NCBI GenBank assembly: GCA_921293015.1
Contig: OV121096.1
Span: forward strand, 11,349,000-11,412,999
Direction: 5' to 3'
Source of the DNA: Phorcus lineatus
Taxonomy: Eukaryota; Mollusca; Gastropoda; Trochida; Trochidae
DNA: 64,000 bases
The notes below the pieces were generated by a model. It was given only the letters and a program-made list of their open reading frames with translations, ran no database searches and was not told the DNA's origin. Positions 24,670-36,300 of the stretch are shown piece by piece. How positions within the stretch are numbered: the stretch's first letter is position 1; each line of letters opens with the position of its first letter. Made by a program: the position numbers and the translations under genes.

Positions 24670-25500
24670 AAAAGCAAACAGTGATTATTGCAAAGAAGTT
24701 GATAATGCGAAAAAACTATGCTAGTTATGAATTCGTCATGATTTACTTTTTTGTTTGGACTGTGATGACGCTTAAAAAACAAGTTTCAAGTCTTTAGGTG
24801 TATTCTGAAAAATTTCCCCATGTTAAATTTTGTCAAAAGATTTCCCCCGATTTTGAGCCTTAATTGTGAAAAATTTTACCATGTTCGCGATCGATGTGTG
24901 AACAGTTTCCTTAAGTCCACATACAGTTCTTCCATCCCTAAAAATCGGTGCAATTGTGAGTCCAACTTATTTAGTTATCGCCCCTTGAAGATGGTCACGG
25001 GAGCTAAGTCGCACGACTTTAAAGGGTTTGTTTTTGTTTAAGCAATAAAAAGCAAATATTCTGACCCTTAATGCTTCGGCTACAACATGTGTAAGTTTCA
25101 GCTCTGAGATGCAAGTACCTTCAGTGAAGAAGATTGTCAAAGATGCATGGGGTCTGGAAATGCAAAAAAGTCAAGAAAAGCAATATGGCGGCGAAACTAT
25201 GGATGCTACGAATTCGCCATGATTTATTTTTTTCCTCCAAATGTAATTGCTCATCTTTTAAAAAAAGTCATTGTTAATTTTTGAAAATGTAAATGGGTCT
25301 GTGTCTTTAACGCATGAAACGATTATGCCCAAAAGCTTCGCCTGTTTATTCCTCAGTAAGGGATATCTGCATACCAAATTTGGTGGATTTGAAGCAGCCG
25401 TTTTCGCTGAATTCGTGTCACAAAAAAAGTACAAAAAATAATAACGATAATATGGATAAAAACAATAGGTCTTCCAGACTTTGTCTTGAAGACCTAATAA
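24670..25500 (+). repeat. Second copy of the hairpin-ended interspersed repeat
   Basis: Shares segments with 8.2-9.5 kb, including 'attgcaaagaagttgataa' and the 'acgaattcgccatgattta' segment. It ends AACAAT, then a stem AGGTCTTC-C-AGAC / GTCT-T-GAAGACCT at 25467-25495 with a TTT loop, then AATAA. The stem sequence is unlike that at 9465-9492 although the flanks are the same. Confidence 0.55.
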
Positions 25501-25653
25501 TCTAAAATCAAACAATGCTACAAAGATGTGGCACTCTATATTGTTCGAAATGTTCGATTTAAGAGTCATTGCGATTATATTGAAATGTACAGGCACAGGA
25601 GGGGAATAGAATAAGAACGCCATAACAAGAAATAAAGACATCAGACAACGTAC

Positions 25654-25684
25654 CTGCCCCGAGTACTATGAATTTCAGAAGCAT
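25654..25684 (-). CDS. Signal-peptide first-exon copy 6
   Basis: ATG followed by MLLKFIVLGA and a phase-1 donor G|GTACGTTG. The TATA-like CATATACA at 25754-25761 and GTGAAATC block lie upstream. Structure appears intact; linkage to any exon 2 is not shown. Confidence 0.55.
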
Positions 25685-25753
25685 CTCGATACGAAGCCCG
25701 CTGAGGAAGCAATAAATGTAGAACTAGTCGGATAGCCTGAGCTAGATTTCACC

Positions 25754-25761
25754 TGTATATG
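25754..25761 (-). promoter_or_regulatory. TATA-like box upstream of exon copy 6
   Basis: CATATACA on the minus strand, about 70 bp before the ATG, preceded by CTTCAG and followed by GGTGAAATC. It corresponds in position to the TATA words of the other copies. Confidence 0.4.
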
Positions 25762-25955
25762 CTGAAGCGTTTCCAAGAAAAACCGTTCAATATTCTACAA
25801 GGACAACATGCGTGGTTTCAGGGAATTTAACCACCATAGACGATTATGCTCGACTGAGTCATACAAAGCAGAAGAATCTTTTGACTACCTTGGAGGGAAA
25901 AACAGTACCCTTAGGCCTGAGTGGAAACGGACGTTTATTTTCGAAAAGATAAAAT

Positions 25956-26327
25956 GTACCGGATAATATAAATGTCCGGTATTTTAAATAGCCTTCGGAC
26001 ATGACATGACCTGTTGTTACAAATTCCACTGGAAACACTAGACTACCTGTGACTTGTAATCTCCGTATACAGACCAATATTCATGTCAAAAGCCCTTGTA
26101 TGCAGTGCACAACCCTGTATACTTCCTACAACCCACAAGTTGTACCGGATAATATAAATGTCCGGTATTTTATATAGCCTTCGGACATGACATGACCTGT
26201 TGTTACAAATTCCACTGGAAGCACTAGACTACCTTAGACTTGTAATCTCCGTATACAGACCAATGTTCATGTCAAAAGCCCTGGTATGCAGTGCACAACC
26301 CTGTATACTTCCTACAACCCACAAGTC
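25956..26327. repeat. 186-bp tandem duplication upstream of exon copy 6
   Basis: Units 25956-26141 and 26142-26327 each begin GTACCGGATAATATAAATGT and differ at only a few positions, so the duplication is recent. A single diverged version lies at about 24410-24590, upstream of exon copy 5. The position suggests promoter-proximal DNA. Confidence 0.8.
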
Positions 26328-26435
26328 TATTTGGGGCTATGTTGGGGGAATTGTATGCATACATGCAGATACCTAGATTCATACCATACATATACTATAT
26401 TTTAAAGGTAAAAATATAAAAACCATATTTCATAT

Positions 26436-26748
26436 TGCCGAGGGGGCGGGATAGCGCAGTGGTTAGCGCGTTCGGCTTCGGATCAGGAGTTCCGTGGTTC
26501 GAATCCCGTCGGGGGCTCGGCAACTTTGTCTGCAGTAGAAAACTGTTCTACACGCAGTATGGTTTGGGTGCAATGCTACACTGAAATTCAGCGCAGTACC
26601 TTCACGGTTCGCTAGTTCCAGCCGATGCTCTCAGGTTTCACCGCAATGCATAGTCACAATAGTGTTGCGGGCAATATTACTAGCAGCCGCGATATAAGTG
26701 AAATAATCTTGAAAGCGGCGTTAAACACCAACTCACCTCACCTCATTT
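26436..26748 (+). mobile_element. tRNA-derived SINE
   Basis: The head GGGCGGGATAGCGCAGTGGT then TAGCGCG matches a tRNA A box, and GGTTCGAATCC a B box, so an internal RNA polymerase III promoter is present. The tail carries 'gcagtagaaaactgttctac', 'aatgctacactgaaattcag', and ends 'gcggcgttaaacaccaactc' followed by CACCTCACCTCATT. TTGCCGAG flanks both sides, a likely target-site duplication. The copy looks young. Confidence 0.8.
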
Positions 26749-27439
26749 TGCCGAGTTTATAATCTGACTTTGTCCCAATCCAATCAACTTTGAAGGGTAT
26801 CACGAACGTGTGTTTAACGTGTCTGTGACGAAACCAACTTTGAATTAAAATGTTTGTGCTAATATTTTATTCCAAGATGCTTTTGAAACTCTTCAGATAC
26901 GTGAGGAATTCTTAATTAAGACCAAAAAAAATTCAAACTCAATCTTGTGTATGTAAATATAAGATTATGTTTGGTCTTAAGATATTGTTTTAACTGAACC
27001 TCATTTTAGTAGTAAAACTATCTTAATGGCAAAATCTCTATGAGGAATAAAATAATTTTTAATATGTTAGCTTTCTGAAAAGGACATTGCAGTTGTCAAT
27101 CTAGGCGATGTTTTTGTTCGGGTATTTCTATGCCACTGGAAACCGGTAGCATATGATTCATTTCTCATTGATTTTTTAATAAAGGTGTATGAAATCAATT
27201 CGCCACGCTTTTCCCCAAGTATGAAAAATCTCTGCAGGTTGTAACGAGTGAAACGACACCATATTAGGATAAAAGAGCAGCTTTTGCATAATAATTATCC
27301 TCGCTTCGAAGAATTGTATAGTTTCCTAATAAGCTTAACAGGAAACTCTTAATGTAACATTTTTATAAATGCATGACAGATAGGAAAGATATTGTTTTGG
27401 GAGTGCTGGTTATATAAATCAAAATAGGGGAGAGAGTTA

Positions 27440-27452
27440 GGTAGTAGTAGTT

Positions 27453-27488
<36 letters not shown>

Positions 27489-27597
27489 CTACTACTAAAA
27501 GAAGTAGAAGTTGAAGAAGAAGTGATTCACATCATCATCATCAATATTAAAAGTAGTAATAGTAGTAGTAGTAGTAGTAGTAGTAGTTGTGGTAGTT

Positions 27598-27684
<87 letters not shown>
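27440..27684. repeat. (TAG)n / (GTA)n microsatellite block
   Basis: Two long trinucleotide runs (about 27440-27495 and 27556-27684) separated by an impure AGAAG/ATC stretch. One frame reads poly-serine, which is only the translation of the repeat. Confidence 0.9.
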
Positions 27685-27686
<2 letters not shown>

Positions 27687-27697
27687 GGCAGAACAAG

Positions 27698-27985
27698 AGG
27701 TCAGGTGATTTGGGCTTTAACGTCACGTCACTTTCAAGAGTTTTTCACTTAAATCACGGCAGCTAGTTTAACTGCAAGGAGAAAGCCCGCAACATCAATG
27801 TGGTTATGCATTGCGGTGAAACCTGCGGGCATCGGCTAGAAGTAGGAAATCATGGGTTGTGCTACGCTGAAACTCAGTGTAGCATTGCTTCCAAACCTTA
27901 TTGCGTGTAGAACAGTTCTTTACTGCAGACAAAGTTGCCGAGCCCCTTGCAATGAACCCCGAGCCTCTTGATGATCTCTACCTCA
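27698..27985 (-). mobile_element. Older copy of the tRNA-SINE, reverse orientation
   Basis: The reverse complement of this segment shares the SINE body: 'actgttctacacgcaat', 'aatgctacactgagtttcag', 'gcattgcggtgaaacctgcg' (given here on the plus strand) and the 'gggctcggcaactttgtc' junction. The tRNA head is degraded. Confidence 0.65.
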
Positions 27986-28289
27986 GTAGAAGTAGAAGAA
28001 GTCGATAAACATTTTCATTCAGACAGTAAAACACCAATCTCCCTTAAAACAATTGATACAATTCCAAAATGCAACCAACTTACAAACAGATATTGTAACC
28101 TGGATATGGAAGACTAAAAACCATGGTCATATAAAAGCAACATAAACAATATCAATGATAAATACCTGTAAGCTTATGAAATGTCAAAAGCAATTGAAAA
28201 TATTACATTCGGAACATAAATTATGAACGCAGGTAAACGGAAGTACTATGCCTTTACATCTGATGTTAGTTTTCGTGTGTTTTTGAGTG

Positions 28290-28920
28290 AGTGAGTCAAT
28301 ATTTTGAAACTTTTATTCCTCGGAAAACGGACGATCTTAATCAGACTGCACACACTCACTTGTTGTATACGATATCATGAAACATAATTCACTTAGACGT
28401 TACGTAGTCAGAAGGGAAAGCTATACCAATGATCAAGCTTGGTAATAATAAAACTACTTGCTGTACATTTGATTTCAGATGTCTGAATGCAAAACGGAAT
28501 AATATGGCTTTTATTTATGAGGAAGTTTTAGAAGCGCTCATAAAATCACGCAAAAGCTTACATAGACGGTTGATGATGACATTTCCATGTCCGAGTAAGT
28601 GGTTACTTACGTCAAAAAATATTTTGTGGTATTTCTTAATAGAATGTCAACAGGGAATATCTCGAAATAGGTTATATAAAGATGGTGAATCGTCTCCCGT
28701 GAAAATAAAATTATATTGAGTACCAACGCATGCACGGATCATATCGTAAACCTTGATTTAATAATATAAAGGTACTTATGCCTTAAACAAATTTTATTGC
28801 TTGAAATCCTCAACAGTTTCATCAATTCAAATACATTTTGATCGACAGTTCTGTATTTTTTAAATATTAAATCTTGTTATTACGTGGTATTTCAAACTAT
28901 TGATCTTAATCTATTGATAT
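28290..28920 (+). repeat. 0.63 kb dispersed repeat, copy A
   Basis: Nearly collinear with 50337-50968. It begins TCAATATTTTGAAAC, then TATTCCTCGGAAAACGG, and ends CTTAATCTATTGATAT. Short frames inside (such as 28429-28719) are conserved in part but contain no known domain. The right boundary coincides exactly with a truncated exon 2 of the secreted family. Confidence 0.7.
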
Positions 28921-29008
28921 ATGGTACCAATGTTATCAGCCCTACATGTCTCGATGTCATCCCTCAGGTTTGGGCAGAATTCATAGTGGCATCGGCAGGT
29001 CGAAAAAA
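28921..29008 (-). pseudogene. Truncated exon 2 of the secreted family
   Basis: After the acceptor TTTAG the minus strand reads FSTCRCHYEFCPNLRDDI then ETCRADNI, homologous to exon 2 of the gene at 16317-16491 (FSTCRCQLDGLCPNILDDI). Acceptor and phase are preserved. Homology stops at 28921 where the dispersed repeat begins, so the second half of the exon is gone. First-exon copy 7 lies 1.6 kb upstream, a spacing like that in the intact gene. It is a remnant of a second gene. Confidence 0.7.
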
Positions 29009-30583
29009 CTAAATAAAAAAAGAGAATATATCTGAAAATGAAGAAGTTTATATTTTTTCAATAATGTAGGCTACAGCCTGATATAGGGCCCTATTAGAAA
29101 GAAGTAAAGTATGAAGTGAAGATAACATGTATTTTATCAGAGTGCGGGAACAATAAAATGATGAATGATACGTAATGGGAACTAAAGGCAACTGATTTTT
29201 GCTCATTCAAATACAAAATACCGTTCAATAAAGCTTTAATGCGCATCATGCAAATTGGTAGATTTGGAAAACTTTATCTCCCAACAAAGGTAGCTCCGTC
29301 ATTAATTCCTATAAAACCTCTGTTCTGAATGAGCCCTTTTTGGGTTTGCGACAGTTTCGTCTAGCGGTAAAATATTGCAACATAAACTTCCTTGCAATAT
29401 TTCAGCCAATGAAAAGAAAGAAGTACATTTTCGAATACAGTTTAGCTTTTCCAAAGCATAATGAAATAACTCAGGCGTTTTTAACAGCTTTCGAAATGGC
29501 TTTTTATATTTCTAGACTGAGAAAGGTTCCTCAAACCACAGACAAAAACAAATATCCTACCAAAGGAAGTTAAAAGCCTTGATTGGTTGATGGATATATT
29601 ATGTGATATTTCGATCATGTATCTATGAATACAATAATTTTTAAACGTGAAATCAAAAGCATTTAACTTAATTGACGGCTAACTGTTCGCATGATCAGAT
29701 TATGTTTTTTTAGAGGTTTTTTTAGAGTTAAAATAGGTTTGTCGTTTGTGAACGATATCAATGTAAAATAATTTCTAATAACTTCATTCATGTTTGACGT
29801 TGCAGCTTAAATTTTTGAATTTGTATAATATTTATGTATAGCTAAGATTGATGTTATTTTATAATACTTGATATCTAATAAACATATAACATCAAGAAGA
29901 GCTGATCAATTCACATTCAGGTGGACTGTCAGCCGATTACTTCACTTCTGCAGAACGGTCCGTGAGATAAGTAATGATATAACTTATAGTATTTTGTGTC
30001 TTCATTCACTTTGAAATAAATAATTTAGCAGGGATAATAGATAGACAATAAAAGAATTTTGATAGATTTTTCGCTTACAGTAGCACAATTTGAAAAGTGA
30101 TTTAGCCGAAATTTCTGTTTCTGTAACTCATTGAGAAGGCTGGTCTGGTATTTTACAAATTAAACTGCTTTATATAAAATGTATATTCAAAAATGGAAGG
30201 GTTTTCATTTTTATGCTCTTTTTATGAATGTCGCTCACTTCCGTTGCTTCAAGTCTAATTCATATCGTGAGATTTATTCAAGAAAATTACACCTTTCTGA
30301 AAATTGTTTTTATTGTTATGAAAAGATTACTTATCTGTTTTGGAATTTCCAAGAAATATGTTAAATGATCAAGTTTTGATATCGAAATTCCAACAGTTTT
30401 CTTTACCCTAAAAGTTTATAAAATCCGGGAGGCAAAAGTTAGCTATCACAAAACGTCCGAATCCTGGTTAACTTCAAGTTTTGTATGTAAGGGTGTTGTG
30501 ACTGATCCAATATTCATCGAGGATGAATGAAAATATATTATTAGCCAAATCAGATCCATGTATAAAAACATCAGATTACATAC
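29009..30583. other. Intron-like gap between exon copy 7 and the truncated exon 2
   Basis: AT-rich DNA without recognisable exons. Short frames at 29340-29573 and 30179-30364 lack domains and splice sites. Confidence 0.35.
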
Positions 30584-30614
30584 CTGAGATAAGCATTAAG
30601 AACTTGAGAAGCAT
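30584..30614 (-). pseudogene. Signal-peptide first-exon copy 7
   Basis: ATG followed by MLLKFLMLIS and an intact phase-1 donor G|GTATGTAA. The upstream block is diverged (CATATGCA, GAATCGAAGCTG). Its nearest exon 2 is the truncated one at 28921-29008, so the local gene is broken; splicing on to the exons at 16.49 kb is possible in principle. Confidence 0.55.
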
Positions 30615-31639
30615 CTCTGATGAACAATCTTTGATAACTGATGTAGTGAATTTAGCTATGCAGACAGCTTCGATTCGAATTGCATATGTGCGTTGTGTAA
30701 ATTCGCTTCTATGAATCTGTCTACAGTATGGTTAATTTCAGGCCTATAGCTTAAACGGTACTATTCGTTCTTATAGAGTATCACTTTCGTTACAGGATAA
30801 CAAGGAAAGTGTTCCGATAGTTCTACTTCCATGATCAACATCCTTCTTTACCCACAAATCTCATTTCCGTTGTTACACTTCTCACCTTCCAGAAGATCAG
30901 TTCTTATCACGAAGGCTCTGTTACAACCAAACTTAAGTTAAAATGTACACTTTCCTAACGTTATATCAGAAACAGAATAAATTTAATTTAAGTAGTCAAT
31001 TGTACATAAGGTGTTTTCTTTAAACCTTCCACTGGAACAAAGTTCATGTATTTTGGCAAAAATTGCTTGACGTTTTAATTCACAAGAACATACTGCTGAT
31101 GCAAAGCCACGTAACGCAGGAGTTGCGTAACTACCAACAACTTATGTTGGTCATCCATTCTATCATAAAAACACGTTAAAAATCCCAAAGCCGAAGCAAA
31201 AATATATTATTACCTCTGTTTGTTTAAAAAGTTAAAAATTAAAGTTAAGATTCAATGAATGACATATGCTATTACGACGTCGATTTTAGCGTTGAAGACT
31301 TCCAGTGATAGTTAAGCTATCAAGGACGATCACCTATTGAACAACTCAAACATGTTTCTGAAAGGACTTGAAATTTAAAGACGCTATTGGATAGTGAGTA
31401 TCAGAAAGACGCCATTAAACAACTCCCGCCTTTCCTCACATTATATCAAGTCCGCCACTTTGATCTGAAGAAAATGAAATGAAAAAATGTGCTGTACTCT
31501 TGCGGTTTTACGGGTTAACAAGTGATATTTTGAAAATCTTTTGGATTGGTATGAATGAATATTCGATCAACTGATTTGATCAACTTTTTGGTCAACTTAT
31601 CAACAATAGATGTACACTTTTATTACCACCAATAAAGAG

Positions 31640-31985
31640 GAGTATCCTGATAAATCAGCGTAAAAGAATCCGCTAGCTCTCTTTCCTAATACCCTGATCT
31701 CTTTCAAGCCTAAACCCTCGTATCGCTAGCTATTTAACCAGCCAATGAGACGACTCGCACTCAGCAATAGCGGCACAACCCGGATGAAAAAATCCGTTGA
31801 GTTCAAGCTAGTAGCTTCAAGCTACTTAATTAACGACATTTCATTGGCTGAAAAAATAACAGGTGAACATAGTCAAGCGTATCAAGCAGCCAGCCATACG
31901 AGGGATTTAGCCCGAAAGAGATCAGGGTTTTGGAAAGGAGAGATAGCGGATTCATATACGCTGCTTTACCAGGATGAAGGAGGAG
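31640..31985. mobile_element. Foldback MITE of about 345 bp
   Basis: The left arm includes GAATCCGCTAGCTCTCTTTC and CCCTGATCTCTTTC; the right arm includes GAAAGAGATCAGGG and GAGATAGCGGATTC, their near reverse complements. The arms are about 90 bp with some mismatches. The open frame 31745-31993 lies inside and is considered fortuitous. Confidence 0.6.
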
Positions 31986-32389
31986 GAATCTAAAATTAAC
32001 AATGATATTAGTGATTGAACAGTTCAGGCCCACAATTATCAAAACTGATTCATTTTGGGATGACTTTTGAATAACAGTTTCGAAAATGTATTGTGAATAT
32101 ATTCACCTTTTTTAGTTTTTGACCAAGGTTAAAGAACGAATTTCAGTTCATGTTCATGTCATAATATCAGGCGTTATTGATGTGGAAGCTCTTCTTTTTA
32201 AGTAACACGAGGATGCAGACAAAGCCATTCAATTAATGTTTGAAACATGTGATCTTAAACAAGACCAGTAAAGTGTTTGAACTTTTCTTATCACAGTTTA
32301 AACATCATTAGTTTTATGTTATTCTAGAATTAATGGCAGACATGACTAAATCTAAAATTAGTTCACAAGAAAAGGCCACGGTTAAAAGC

Positions 32390-32585
32390 AGCAGAGTGAG
32401 AAAGAGTCATCGGAAAGTCAAAACTTCGATTTCGAACAGCTAGATTGCCAGGACGTTTGGTTGCACAAGACAATCGGTGTTTCGACTCCTTCATCGCCTT
32501 AAACAGACCAGACTCTGACCGTCCAAGAAGCGGAATACCGAGAATGACAACTCCCAGAGAAATAGTAATAGTTGAATCTACATAA
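32390..32585 (+). mobile_element. Fragment of a Tc1-like transposase (N-terminal HTH region)
   Basis: Two plus-strand frames give RTFGCTRQSVFRLLHRLKQT and then DSDRPRSGIPRMTTPREI, the helix-turn-helix and 'RPRSGRPRVTTPRED' linker known from Tc1/mariner transposases. The frame changes between them, and the DDE catalytic part is absent. It is a short dead fragment. Confidence 0.65.
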
Positions 32586-32878
32586 GTCAACTATTATAAA
32601 AAAAGGTTTCTTTCGCAGTGAATTAAAATGACAGTTATCTGAAAATGAAAATGTTCCACACTGAATCAGCTTCTCTGCATTTAAAAAGGGTGTTTTAATC
32701 ATTACTATTCCACTATGAAACTTCGGGTAACAAAAAACCTAGGGAAAGAATTTGGTCATGAATTATTTGGTTTCATTCAAAAAATAGATAAAGCTATATT
32801 TTCCTTCAAATATGTATACTAACAAAACTAAACACATGTTTTGAAGTAGCATCACAAAATTACGAGCTTAAAGTTATT

Positions 32879-33268
32879 CATGTCCGGCCTGGAGAGGGCG
32901 TCTGCTAGGACGTTCCTCACCCCCGGAATGTGCACCGCTCGCACTGACATGTTCAGCCTGTCTGTCAGACGGAAAAGATCCAACGCCAAGTGGAGTATGC
33001 CGACTGCCCTGGTCGAACCTTGCTTGTTGATCCGCCAAGCCGCTGTCGAGCTGTCCGTGTGCACGAGAAGCACTTGACACGACAGCAGAGTGGACCAGTG
33101 GCAGATTGCTAGCCTGATGGCTTCAAACTCCAGCTTGTTGATGTGTCGCGTGCGCTGACCCGAAGACCAGACACCCGCTGTCTGTTCCGTCCCCAGATGG
33201 GCTCCCCAGCCCTGTGTGGACGCGTCCATGAAGAGATGGGCAGTCGCCACGGGCCGCCGAAGCAGAAC
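32879..33268 (-). mobile_element. Detached fragment of a DIRS-like RNase H region (fossil)
   Basis: This 390-bp GC-rich segment is nearly identical to 35408-35796 inside the adjacent DIRS-like element and has the same orientation. It encodes part of the RNase H-like domain. The flanks are AT-rich host-like DNA on both sides. It is a broken partial copy, recent by its similarity to the larger copy. Confidence 0.75.
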
Positions 33269-33385
33269 GCAAGAATTGACACTAAATAATAACAAAACCC
33301 TGATAAGAAAACCGTGTTAAAACTTACAGGGTCTGTGCGAGCCTTGTTAACACCTATAAGGTCTTTGTAAGCCAAGATAATACCT

Positions 33386-36300
33386 TATAATAGTACGTTT
33401 TTGAGTAAACGTCATTATTTGTACTTACCGTCGACGACTCACCGTAGCCCCTAATTGCCTATCAATTATCTCTCGACCATATTACACAGAGAAGACGGGA
33501 GTTACCTGCCCACCCCCCCGCCACCTATGGTCACGTGACCCAAACCTCATCCGAACTACCAGGAGCGAACGGACGCCTGAGAGAACCTACTCGCAGGAGG
33601 GGAGGCATGGGAGGGAATTAAAGATTGGTGAGTCGTCAACGGTAAGTACAAATAATGACGTTTACTCAAAAACGTACTATTATTTAACGTACTATTACCG
33701 TCTCCGACTCACCGTAGCCCCGACTCCCACAGTGGTGGCGGGCTGCAAGAGCCAAGCGGCAGGTGAGCAACCGTCAACCATCTAACTAAAGTTAGGAGCA
33801 CAGGGACCCCCGACAAGGGTGGTAGCCCGCCCCGACGGAAATGCGATGCGAAGTTCATTGAGCTATTAAAAACAACTGATTCGTGAAAGTGACCTAGCGG
33901 TGAGCTGCAACCCCTCTGTGGGGAGCAGGCCCGCTGTCCGGTGCTGTGCGAATACCTGTGGCCCCAGCCTGGCAACGCCCGCAAGGTCTTCCGTGAACAA
34001 GTCTCGGAGGTAGTGGTTTGCGAAGACCATGTCAGACTTCCAAAAACAGCCCGACATGATGTCCGCCACAGCTATGTTACTGTGAAAGGCCATAGTAGCC
34101 GAGACCGCTCAGATCTCATGAGGGTTTGTTCGAGCTGGCGGTGCTAACTCCTTCGCTTTGTAAGCCTCGAGAATAGCCGACCGCAGATAGACGCTCAAGG
34201 CTCGTTTATAGATCTCCTTAGTGCTCCGCTGGGAGTGAGGCAGGAAAAGCCTCCTCCTACTCTGGCGGAGGGAACGCGTACTTTCCGAGTAAATGCGGAG
34301 AGCTCTAACCGTACAGAGGAGTCTGCTCTCCTCGTCCGTGGAGGAAGTGGAGCCAGCGAGGGCGGGGATGTGAAACACCCTGCCTCGCTCATCTGATCCC
34401 TGGTTCTTACACACGAAGTCCGGTGCCAGTCCAAGCGTGGCCCTACCCCCGTCCCTCACTTCAAACCGAAGCAAGTCGGCTTACAGGGCGTGCAATTCTG
34501 AAATCCTGGCGGCCGAAGCCATCGCCACCTGAAAAGCGGTCTTGACTGTCAGGCGGAGAATTATAGTCTCCGTTAGGGGCTCGTAGAAGTCCGAGCGTAG
34601 GTGCTAAAGGACGATCGCCAGATCCCACTCGGGGGGTCTGGGCTTAAGCCGCCCGTCTACCTGCCGGTAAGTCCTAATCACCTCCTTGAGGACCGAGATG
34701 TCCACGGAGGGATCCTGCTTGCGTAGAACGGACATAATCGCTGCCAAGTGGGTGTTAATGGAAGAGGCCTAAAGCCCCCTCTCTTCCCGGAGGTAGACTA
34801 AGTACTCTGCCACTTGGGGGATCGTCGCCACTTGGACGTCCCAGCCCTTGTCAACACAGAAGGCGACAAAGGACCCCCACTGTACATCGTACAGTCTGCG
34901 GGTGTTGACACGCTGGCCAGTGGAAACGGCGGCCGCGACTCGCTTAGAGTAGCCCGCCCGTTTCAACCCCTTTTGAAGACAAGCCAAGCGTGACGATTCA
35001 GAACTTGTGGGTTCTTGTGCACCCGCCCGCTCGGCACGCTCACTAAGAGATTCCACCTGAGGGGAATGGCGACTGGCTCCTGATGGCAAATCCTCCGAAG
35101 AGGTACGAACCATGGCCTCGTTGGCCAGAGGGGAGCTACCAAGATTAGCCTGAGCGATCGAGTCGCCTGGATCTTGGCCACCACCTGAGTCAGAATCGCC
35201 GGGGGAGGATAGGCGTAGGCGTCCATCCCCTCCCACTCTAACGACAGAGCGTCTAAGACCCAAGCCCCTGGATCGGGGACGGGAGACACGTAGACCGGCA
35301 GCTGGTGGTTGAGCTGTGTCGCAAAGAGGTCTACGTGCGGCTTCCCGAAGTGCTGGCAAACCTGTTGGAATACTCGGGGGAGAAGTCTCCACTTCGTAGG
35401 CGGAGGCTTGTCCGGCCTGGAGAGGGCGTCTGCTAGGACGTTCCTCACCCCCGGAATGTGCACCGCTCGCACTGACATGTTCAGCCTGTCTGTCAGACGG
35501 AAAAGATCTAACGCCAAGTGGAGTATGCCGACTGCCCTGGTCGAACCTTGCTTGTTGATCCGCCAAGCCGCTGTCAAGCTGTCCGTGTGCACGAGAAGCA
35601 CTTGACCCGACAGCAGAGTGGACCAGTGGCAGATTGCTAGCCTGATGGCTTCAAACTCCAGCTTGTTGATGTGTCGCGTGCGCTGACCCGAAGACCAGAC
35701 ACCCGCTGTCTGTTCCGTCCCCAGATGGGCTCCCCAGCCCTGTGTGGACGCGTCCATGAAGAGATGGGCAGTCGCCACGGGCCGCCGAAGCGGAACGCCT
35801 GAGAAAACATTCGCCTCCATCCTCCACCAGGCTAGGTGAGGGATGAGGGCCTGCTGAAGCGGAAAAACGTGTCTGCACACGTCTTCCCTCACGTGCGGGT
35901 TCAGGAAGACCTGAAGTGGCCTCAACTGCAGCCTTTGCGGTGAGGTCCTGAGCTGAGGTGAGTAACCCAATTACCCGCTGCCATTGCCGGAGCGGTAGCA
36001 AACCCCTGAGCCCTCGTTCAAGAGGTTTTTATCCTCTCCATTCGTTCCCGGGGAACAAACGCTCTGTACTGAGCGGTGTCCAGGATAGCACCCAGGGAGG
36101 TGAGCGAGGTGGTTGGCTGTAAGTCTGACTTGGACAGATTTATCAGCCACCCCAGTCTCCCTAACAGAGCGATCACGAAATCCCGCTGCTCCCTGAGAAC
36201 TGCAGGTGAGCGGTGGTGACCGAACCCGTCGTCCAGGTACATCGCGAACTGGACGTCGTGCTGGTGAAGGAATTGCACCACTGGCCCGACCTACGCTCCC

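Noticed and set aside
26436-26510. Possible genuine tRNA gene
   Set aside because: A and B boxes are present, but the segment is the head of a SINE with the family's body and tail attached, and related copies lie at 27.7 and 51.6 kb.
27522-27752. Long serine-rich open frame
   Set aside because: It is only the translation of a (TAG/GTA)n microsatellite.
31745-31993. 82-codon open frame
   Set aside because: It lies between the arms of a foldback MITE and its end crosses one arm.
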